This document shows, piece after piece, positions 32,058 through 39,479 of a DNA stretch of 39,479 nucleotides. This DNA comes from Pilatotrama ljubarskyi (Eukaryota > Basidiomycota > Agaricomycetes > Polyporales > Polyporaceae): positions 4,993-44,471 of the forward strand of contig MU277707.1 of NCBI GenBank assembly GCA_022385805.1, read 5' to 3'. The notes under the pieces were generated by a model, which saw only the letters and a list, made by a program, of their open reading frames with translations, was not told where the DNA came from and did no database searches. Made by a program: the position numbers and the translations under genes. Positions within the stretch are counted from its first letter, which is position 1. The number at the start of each line of letters is the position of its first letter.

Positions 32058-35036
32058 TCAGACCTGGTGAGCGCGTCCTTTCCTCTTCCTATCGGAGGCG
32101 GAGAAGCCGGGGTCAGTTGCGAACGCGGATGGGTTACTCTCCGAGCCGGTCTTGGCCCGTTTCGCACTGCCGTCCCTTGCGCTTGACCCTTGACCCACGG
32201 TACGAGTGCTCACTGCATCGACGGCAGCAGCAAAGACGACCCGCGGCTCGTAGTTGACCAGTTGGTCCTTTCCGGCGACATTGGTGTCAATCCAATCCGT
32301 AGCCGGCGCATCCAACGCGCTCGAGAAGAGCCTGAGGAACTCGTGATGGGTATCGAGCTTCTTTGCCTGGGTCTTCATCCACGGGCGATACACGGGTAAA
32401 GCTGTCTCCTTCTGGGCCTCCTCATCTTTGGCCTTATTCCATGGTTTCCCGGGGTGGCGGACTTTGGCGCGAGGCCGGGTCACGGTGGTAGTACTCTTTA
32501 AGACAGGTGGTGTTGGAACGGTGTTGCTGTTGTCCTGGGTCTTCGTTTCCAGCTCATGCAGAATGACAGCATATCGGGCCACGAAAAGTTCGAGGAGATT
32601 TGACAGGAGCCCGTTAAGAGGGTTTCCCTGCTCCCGTGTGGTCTTCAGAAATGCGAGACGGCCTTTCTGCTCGTAGCTCAGCACCCCGGACTGAATTGCC
32701 GAGCGCTTGGACGGGCCGCAAAGTCGTTCTCGGGTGGTGGGGTCGGGGGAGAAGGTGTCGAAGTAGTGAATCACGAAGGTCGTCACTGAGGGGAGCGTGT
32801 TTGGAAGAAAGCGGACGGCGTAATAGAGGAGAACGTGGAGGAACGACTCAAGTTCGTCCGCAACAACTATGGCGCGGGTCCAGTTGCAGTCGATGTAATC
32901 CACGGACATAAACTGCCATGTGCCCTGCGTTATGGTGAGCGAAGCAGAGCAAGGGGCAATTGCACATGACGCACTGTTCTCTCTGGCTGTCTCGCGGCGT
33001 CCTCCTCGTCTTCCTCCTTGACCCGCTTGGCCAATTCCCAGTCTGTCAGGATTCCGCGCCACTCGACGATCTCTACGCCATCATCATCCGTCACCAGCTT
33101 AGGGAGGATGAGAACGTTCCCTGCGCTGACGTCGCGATGCAGGAGGTCGTGGTTTTCGAATGCCCAGTAGTGAGCTGGCACGGGTGGTTTCAATACAGAT
33201 ATACCAGCAACGAATAGCATAGTATGGATGGACGCAGGACTTACTCTCGATGCAATCCGACATGAGGCGAATCAATTGCTCGGTTGTGCGAAATTCAGAG
33301 AATGGTAGGCAAACCTCCTCGACGGCAATGCGATAGTGGATATGGTGACGGAGAGATTCATCCTCGCTGGCGGGGATCGGGCCCTGGGATGCCCGTTGGG
33401 CTTCGTCACCCGGGTTAGCACGCTTCTTGTTGGCAGAGCTGCTTGGATTTGAGTCCAACGGGACGCGTTTCGTCCGGAGCGCTTCGAGACGGGCGCGCTT
33501 CCTTGCCTCCCTCCCCATCTCCTCGTAGCCAGCGGTGAAAGCGACTTGGTTCCCGACATCGCCATGACAGACGACCGTCGGGACATCCATCTCCGAATCC
33601 TTGTGGTTCTTAAACATCTCGAGGTAGGAGCCCTCGGGCTCGACGCCCTTGTAGAACGGCCTCCAGGAGTCCTTCAAGAAGACGAATCGGCCGGTCTCGA
33701 CGTCGACGGCAACGTAGCCCCGCGTTGCACGACCGAACATCGTGGATGACTTGAAGATGGGTTTCGCGACGAGGAAGACGCGCTTCTCCTCCCCGACCTC
33801 GAGTCTGTACCGCGGCCAGCGGGGCGCGAGCGACTCGCGGAACTGCTGGCGAACATACTTGAACACTGGCTGCTTCTCCCAATCGACCTGGTGGAGAGGG
33901 CTGTCTCCGTGACCCTCTGGCTGGGCCTCAAGAGGCCTGGCTTCATCAGAGGAGGATAGTGAGACATCGTTGGTCGCCGATCTCGCGAGAGGCGAATCAG
34001 TGACGATGTCTTCAGTGCCGGGTTCCAGGTAGTCCATGTCGAGGGCGTGGGGTTGCGCGAGGTAATTCATGAGCTTGAAATCACTATCATAGGCCTTAAT
34101 GAGCGTCGCTGTCGGGTCCAGACCCTGCTGCTCATCGCTGAGTTGTACGAAGTGCCAGATGAACTCCAGAAGCAGCTTGGGGTCCTTGTAGTAGTTCGCC
34201 TTCTTAGACACGATTACGCCGGACCGGTCCCACCACATGGCCCGGAACTCCTCGCCGATGATGAAGAGGGATAGAAGCGCCGTGCGGTGCTGGTAGTGGA
34301 AGATGTTCTGGGCGTAGGCAATCAGCTGACCCCGCACTTTCTTGCGCGAGGATCGCTCAGACTCCGCCTGCTCTGTAGGGCGGTCGTCCCACGGATCGTA
34401 CGCAACGTTTCCCTTCTTGAACTCGATGTACAGGCGGCAGTGGGTCCAGTCCGGTCGGTCGGCCGGAGGAACGCATCCTTCGGGATAGAGCCCGGCGTCG
34501 ACTTTGGACTTCGTGTCGTCCGAGGGGTCGGCTCTGTATCTGGAGAGGGCGGCCTTGTATTTCTTCGGGAGATCTAAAGAGTTGATCGCGTCCACCTGCC
34601 CGCAGGGACGTGCATTATCAGCAAGTGACCGCCATGAGCGGCTTGTCGTACGTACCACCGCATCTGCAATCTGGTCTTCCTTCGGTGGGACTATCTTGTT
34701 GTTCTTGTCGAGCACCATCGGGAACCCTTTCATCACATGCGTCTGAGCGCGCTCAATCTTCCCTTGATCGAGAGGCTCGCTCTGGGTGCCAGAGGGGAGG
34801 GGAGGGAGGACTTCACGTTTGAACGTTTCGAAGTCCACGAGTATAGTTGTTCCCATGCTCGAGTCTCCAATCAGACGGCGGTCGAGAGCCGCGGCAGGTA
34901 CGAGAGGCTGTCCTGCCTTTCCGGGGTCGAAGCTGCTGAAGCGGTTTGCCTTGAGCGGAGTGCTCTTCTGACCGGCGCGATTCTCGTATTCAACGGGTCC
35001 TGGAGGGCAGGAGTGAACGGGAGACAGGTTTTCCAT
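32058..35036 (-). CDS. FunK1-type protein kinase, copy C (intact)
   Basis: Four exons: 35036-34656, 34595-33245, 33174-32975 and 32924-32058, total 933 codons in frame, with GT...AG introns of 50-70 bp. The start MENLSPVHS matches copy B. Kinase features: conserved N-terminal half with WTHCRLYIEFKKGN and FHYQHRTALLSLFIIGEE, FKYVRQQFRESLAPRWPRYR, catalytic loop LHRDVSAGNVLIL (HRD, Asn), LTDWELAK in the DFG position, ERTGTWQFMSVDYI, and VVADELESFLHVLLYYAVRF. The C-terminus is basic and Ser-rich (SAKRAKTGSES, RKRKGR), a possible nuclear signal. It predicts a Ser/Thr-type kinase of the FunK1 family, which is expanded in multicellular mushrooms; partners are unknown. It diverges from an F-box-like gene as copy B once did. 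A TATA-like box lies at 35094-35099. Confidence 0.9.
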
Positions 35037-35093
35037 GATTATGGAGTAAATAAAGAAGGTGAGATGACGGACGAACCTTCCGAGAAAGCGAGA

Positions 35094-35099
35094 ATATAT
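35094..35099 (-). promoter_or_regulatory. TATA-like box of FunK1 copy C
   Basis: CATATATTC on the minus strand, about 60 bp upstream of ATG 35036; conserved in copy B. Confidence 0.4.
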
Positions 35100-35283
35100 G
35101 AGCGGGTGAGAGCAGGTGGCTAAACTGAACACGTTGCGGTATGGCTAAGTCAGAGACTGAGTGCGACGTGAGCTGCAATATCACGGCGCCGCAGTAAAGG
35201 GCTGCAGACAAAGGCTTATCTGAATGAGATGGCGGACCATGGAGAGACGCACAATCGGGTTGGTGGCGGTCGGGCTTGAGGCA

Positions 35284-35293
35284 AGGCTTGTGC
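35284..35293 (+). other. Unoccupied target site corresponding to the element 2 insertion
   Basis: AGGCTTGTGC followed by GGCTCTTAACTACGAAC. It aligns without a gap to the two sides of element 2 (20993-21002 and 28871 onward), differing from the duplicated sequence by one base. Confidence 0.8.
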
Positions 35294-36185
35294 GGCTCTT
35301 AACTACGAACTTGGTGTAAATTGCCTTTCCTGGCCGAAGGATGAACCATCCACCGCATTAGACGCCCAAAGAGCCATGTCTCCTTGGCGCTTCAGAGCCC
35401 CATATCACTAGTACTGTCTCCCATATCGCAACTTCAAGGTGCGTTCGAGATTGAGTAAGTAGAAATAATTGCTCCGCCACGCGAATGTCTCCCTATGATA
35501 CTACTTATCAAATCATATCCTCAAGGAAAGAAGTCCGGATAACGGACAACATCGCTTGATGATAGCTCTGTGAGCACGCAAGTGCTAGTCCAACCGCCAG
35601 GACTACTACAGTGTGAGTAAATGCACCGAGCGCGGCTCCTGTGTCATTTGATCAAGTCTGATCCCTAAACTCCGACTAATGGACAGGCCTCCACACGGCT
35701 TCACGCGCTTCGCGCGCAAGATGGTCTGCCCTTTCATCCGTATGCGCGGTACATACACATCTTGCTTTCCTGCTTCTCCCGGGGTGATCTGACGATCTTG
35801 CATCAACGGCTCGTGCTCGACCTGACATGGGGGACGCAGTGTCCATCGTTTCGCTCCGCCGCCGGTACGACAAACAGCGTACGTCCCAGTCCGCTCTTCG
35901 AATGTCGTCGATCAACACGTATGCTGGCAGCCCTCGCGACCCCTATTTACGCGCGGGACTGAATGAAGGCTAGTAGAGCCACGCCACTTCGTGTGTGTGT
36001 ATATACGGTGCTCGTAAGGGCTCACAGCAGATCTCTGACGCCGCCGCTGGGTGAGTAGTCATCATGTCTGATAGGGACTTCATGGAATTGAATTGAGAGT
36101 CCGGAGAGTCAAGGCATCGCGAAGGCTACAAGGCTCCGAGGCTGCGGTACGCAATGTTCGACAGAGGCGGGCGCGCGACTCTACC
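35294..36185. other. Intergenic, nothing recognised beyond 35380
   Basis: The first ~90 bp match 28871-28955. The remainder has only short frames without motifs. Confidence 0.45.
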
Positions 36186-37120
36186 CAATGTCTTTTGTTC
36201 CGCAGCGCAGGCACGCCTGTAAGACGAATAAAAGCCTGCATGGCATGCGCTTTCCAGGCGCTCGTATCCCCGTCTCAACAGATCTTAGCCACCACGCCGC
36301 AAGACGTCTTGTCCTCTCGTTGCGCCTAACTTATGTCGGAAGACGAATACTCTCCTATCATGATGACGACGCCCACCCTACCGAACTCACCAAATTCCGT
36401 GATCACGAGCTCTACGTTCACGTTCGGCGCGGCGGGCGCGGACGCACCACGGCGTACATGGCCCCAGCTCCTTGCCGATTGGGATGCGGCTAAAAGGGTG
36501 CTCGAAAAGCGGGAGCCAGGGGTTGAGCTGAAGCGCACGGTACGTCGACCGGTCCTTCCCACACCGCGCCCGGAGCTGACCGTGGCTGGCAAAGGGTACA
36601 TGGCACTTCATAGCCGTTAACTACGCGTACGCCGACGGCAATCGCCCTCTCGCCGTCGCCGACGAGCTCGAGTCCTTTTTCCACCACCTCCTTTTCTGCG
36701 CCCTCCGCTTCGCACCCCACAACCTCATCGACCCGGAGGACTTCATCGTCAAGTACTTCGAGGAGTTTGAATCGCACCCCAGGGGGCCCGTACTGCTGCA
36801 CCCACCTGAAGGACGTCGCGGTCCGGCGCGGGTGCCTCGAGTACTACCCCGAATACCGCACGCTCAAATTCTGCAACGCGGTCCGGCGCGGAGAGGGGAA
36901 CATGCTCAACTACCTCACATCGACGCCCTCCTTGGGCTCCTCAACGCGCGCTATGAAGTTCTGCAGCATGAAGCGGACCGCGAGATGGAGAAGGCGAGGA
37001 AGAAGTCGATTCGGCGTGCCAACTGCGCTGCAGCCGGCACTAGGTGACTGTGTGAAGCATCTGCGGCTCAACAGCAGGATGACGGTCGCACCCGTCCATC
37101 TCGGCTCGAGGATGAGCTAC
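36186..37120 (+). pseudogene. FunK1-type kinase relic (copy D)
   Basis: Plus-strand relic closest to copy A. An exon to 36539 includes WPQLLADWDAAKRVLEKREP and LKRT. An intron (36540-36594, gtacgt...aag) follows, then GTWHFIAVNYAYADG and LAVADELESFFHHLLFCALR. Two frame changes break it: one near 36770 (after KYFEEFE; frame resumes as RTPGGPYCC) and one near 36920 (after NMLNYL; frame resumes as ALLGLLNARYEVLQHEADRE). No HRD loop or N-lobe is present. Upstream, 36192-36298 shares two 14 bp blocks with the far flank of element 1, so this relic spans the point where element 1 entered copy A. Confidence 0.75.
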
Positions 37121-37126
37121 CCATGA

Positions 37127-37661
37127 AGAACGCCATGACCTCAGGAGCCTCCGGTGACTCGGACTCGCTCTCTCCCTCCATAGTGGAACATGCGACAGAA
37201 CTCGACACTCACGACATTATATTGGCCATCCTTCGCGCGACCATTGCGCATCGGTGGGGCATGGCACCGCATGAGTAGCGCGAAACCACTTCCATGAGCC
37301 CGCATCGCGGGACCCAGTAGAGTGTGCCTTTGCGTCCGCACCAGAGTCCTTGTCGCGAATACCGAGGTCCACGTCCGTCATGTGTGACCTAGATGCACGT
37401 GAATCGTGACATCTCCACCTTGTCTCTTTAGATCTCTACACACTCTAATGACTCACCTCCGCCTCCGTCAGCCCTGCGCGTACGCTCATGGAACTCATTA
37501 ACAACTGATACTTGCCGGATTTCACAGCTCTACGTCGCATCCTGACAGCGAACTTGAGTCAATTGTAAATATTTGCATTTCGCATCCACAGGCAATTGCG
37601 CCTTCTCTCTCGACTTAGTCGTATCGCTACACACACTTTGTCTGAGCCGCAAGCTGTCGCG
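37127..37661. other. Intergenic, upstream of F-box copy 2
   Basis: No supported gene. The last bases before ATG 37662 (gagccgcaagctg) match those before copy 1 (gggccgcaagttg). Confidence 0.45.
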
Positions 37662-38840
37662 ATGGTGACGACGCGCCGACAGTCCGCCGCTCGTACCACG
37701 CTAGGTGCTACCGACATAGCGGTGAATCCCCATTCGCCTATGCAGTTGAGTCCATGTCCACCGAATACATACTTGTCCCCTCTGTCTCGCTTTGCCTATT
37801 GACATGACCATTCTATCTTCTTACAGAATGCCCCGATGTGTAGACTACCCGTTGAGCTCGTTAAAGTCATCTTTGCCTTCCTCTCCGGCGAGCCTCCGCC
37901 CTGGCTTGCATCCATATCCACCGTATGCAAGGTCCTCCTCCCTGAAGTGGACGCTGTCCTCTACCGTGTCGTCTACCTCAACACTTGCAAAGCAGTCTCT
38001 CGCTTCATCAGCGCCGTCCTCAAGCGCACGCACAGGCGTACCGCTGTCCGCACGCTGCTCATCGAGGTATTCGGCGGCGCGACTTTCATTACTGGCTGGA
38101 AGCGGGCCATCCCATCTCTCACGAACCTTCGCGCTCTAGCACTAATAGTAGACGAGCCCGTGCTCTTTGACCATCTCCTCGGCGCCCCCTTTTGCCTCGA
38201 GGCCCTCACCGTTGGCGGGAAGAACTACCCCGCTTGCTTCCCGGACATCCTCGCGTCCCAGCCGGACCTGCGCAAGCTCTCACTCTCCTTCGAGATCGCC
38301 GACTCGAAGAACGCAAGCGAACTACCCGCTTTATCCGACCCTGCGCTGCTCCCCCAGCTGCGCACCCTCGCAATCAGCGCACATACCTTCCCGCCGCAGT
38401 GCTTCGTGCACCCGTATGCCATCACGGACCTCACGCTCATCCGCCCCGCGCACGCCGGTCTTTCACACGCGCTGCGCACGATCGTCTGGGGCGTCGAGTG
38501 CGAGGAGCTCTAGGACCTGCTCTGGCGCCCCGAGGACTTTGGCGGCGCCGTCTCCCTCCCTGGCGGCTCGGGCTCGACCTCGGAGGAAGCTGGCAAGAAC
38601 GGGCCGCCACAACCGGCCCCATCGAAGATCCAGGCGTACGAACGCATGCCGTTCTCCGCGCTGCCCGCACTGGAGCGCGTCGCGGCGTACGACTTGGACG
38701 ACTGCGCGCCGGCGGAGGACGGGGTGTGGGGATGGGTGTACATGAGGAAGAATAAGGACGACGAGCTGATCGATGATGCTGTGCTCGAGATGGACGCGTG
38801 GCGGAGGCGGGCTGTCAATGAGGCGACGGCGACGGCGTGA
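37662..38840 (+). pseudogene. F-box-like protein, copy 2, with an internal TAG
   Basis: Exon 1 is 37662-37721 (MVTTRRQSAARTTLGATDIA); the intron is 37722-37826 (gtgaat...acag). Exon 2 begins NAPMCRLPVELVKVIFAFLS, an F-box-like motif, and continues with the same blocks as copy 1 (TLLIEVFGGATF, CLEALTVGGKNYPACFPDIL, LRTLAISAHTFPPQC) and then YAITDLTLIRPAHAG. A TAG at 38511-38513 follows VWGVECEEL. The same frame then stays open for 108 codons (LLWRPEDFGG ... YDLDDCAPAEDGVWGWVYMR ... DDAVLEMDAWRRR) to TGA 38838-38840. The downstream part has clear coding character, so the TAG looks like a recent nonsense mutation. The truncated product would keep the F-box and most of the leucine-rich part. Read-through or a sequencing error are alternatives. 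Confidence 0.8.
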
Positions 38841-39121
38841 CTGGGGTGTGTCGGCAAGAGGGAAGGAAGGTGAGCCCGCTACTGAGTACTGAGTACTGGA
38901 TCCTGACCCTACTATTCCCTTGAATCGATACTAACTGTACACTTTCTATCCTCGCTCTAACCGGACAGAAAATGACCATACGCTGGGTGCATGGATTCTG
39001 CACATCTCCGAGCGCTACTAATCATACACATGTACATGTTGACGGAGGCTACAAGACGTCGGGCGGACTCCCACTCCCCACATTGCTATGGTCGCGTAGT
39101 GCCAGTCAGTCATATTCACGT
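38841..39121. other. Short spacer, nothing recognised
   Basis: Contains a small gagtactgagtactg direct repeat near 38884-38898. No gene. Confidence 0.4.
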
Positions 39122-39479
39122 TCAGCAGGAGTTCCCGCCATTCCACTGCCCACCGTTCCCGGTACCGTTGCCGCCGTTCCACTGGCCGCCGTTGTTCCCG
39201 CCATTCCACTAGCCACCGTTGCCAGTGCCGTTCCCGCCGTTCCATTGCCCTCCATTTCCGTTTCGTTACCACCGTTCCACTGCCCACCGCAGTTGCCCCC
39301 ATTCCACTGGCCTCCAGTGCCAGTTCCGTTCCCGCCGGTCCACTGACCTCCAGCGTTCCCCCCGTTCCACTGCCCACCGTTTTAGGTGCCGTTCCCACCG
39401 TTCCACTGGCCTCCTCCGTTTCCGCCGTTCCACTGACCTCCGGTGCCGGTGCCGTTGCCGCCGTTCCAGGTACCGCCAC
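39122..39479 (-). pseudogene. C-terminal WNGG-repeat tail of a third family member, broken
   Basis: Read on the minus strand, this stretch encodes GGQWNGGNG-type units like those ending the gene at 9821, and finishes GGQWNGGNSC then TGA (39124-39122), comparable to GGQWNGGSRF there. Within the repeat there are an in-frame TAG where CAG (Gln) is expected (near 39210), a one-base deletion near 39265, and a TAA near 39381. The body of the gene lies beyond the window edge. It shows a further, inverted copy of this family, decayed at least in its tail. Confidence 0.65.

Larger units (their letters stand above)
31690..35291. repeat. Duplicated FunK1 segment, copy 2
   Basis: Colinear with 17000-20618, including UTR-like flanks on both sides. 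Beyond 35284 it continues into sequence matching 28862-28955, showing the pre-insertion structure of copy 1. Confidence 0.85.

Overview
This window is nuclear DNA from a basidiomycete fungus, most likely a mushroom-forming Agaricomycete (a wood-decay polypore would fit). The genes are cut by many 50-75 bp introns. They include FunK1-type fungal protein kinases, F-box-like proteins and transposase-like families that are expanded in these fungi. There are no bacterial operons, tRNAs, rRNAs or CRISPR arrays. The locus is accessory and repeat-driven: most of it is paralogous copies of a few gene types, broken up by DNA transposons.

Left part (1-8.7 kb). A decayed FunK1 kinase on the minus strand is split by a 7.4 kb DNA transposon (element 1, 1013-8426). 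The element has 16 bp perfect inverted repeats that include a TA target duplication, four CAGCTG motifs just inside each end, and two divergent intron-rich genes: a large transposase-like protein with a zinc-finger-like start (minus) and a ~400-residue partner of unknown function (plus). A second FunK1 relic (36.2-37.1 kb) aligns to both flanks and acts as an empty site.

Centre-left (9.8-16.7 kb). Two tandem genes of one unrecognised family share a matching exon plan and carry very different low-complexity tails (Pro/Ala-rich plus WNGG repeats in one; Gly/Asn/Gln-rich in the other). A broken third tail enters from the right edge on the minus strand.

Centre and right (17-38.8 kb). A FunK1 kinase (minus) and an F-box-like gene (plus) form a divergent module present twice. 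The first copy (17.0-20.6 plus 28.9-30.3 kb) is interrupted by an 8.2 kb block: a 374 bp hAT-like MITE with an 8 bp target duplication, and next to it a 7.86 kb element (element 2, 21003-28861) with a 9-10 bp target duplication and TAGTCT/AGACTA ends. Element 2 carries a RecQ-type helicase and a DUF6589-family protein in convergent orientation. The second module copy (31.7-38.8 kb) keeps the unoccupied target site. A smaller 491 bp MITE-like insertion sits in the 5' part of the DUF6589 gene.

Decay is widespread: a nonsense codon in the first FunK1 copy, a nonsense codon in the second F-box copy, frameshifts in the FunK1 relic, and a truncated first F-box copy. The second FunK1 copy (32058-35036) looks intact. 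The main result is the sequence-level definition of two autonomous-looking transposons whose gene content (a helicase plus a DUF6589 protein; a Tnp2-like protein plus a conserved partner) I do not recognise as described elements.
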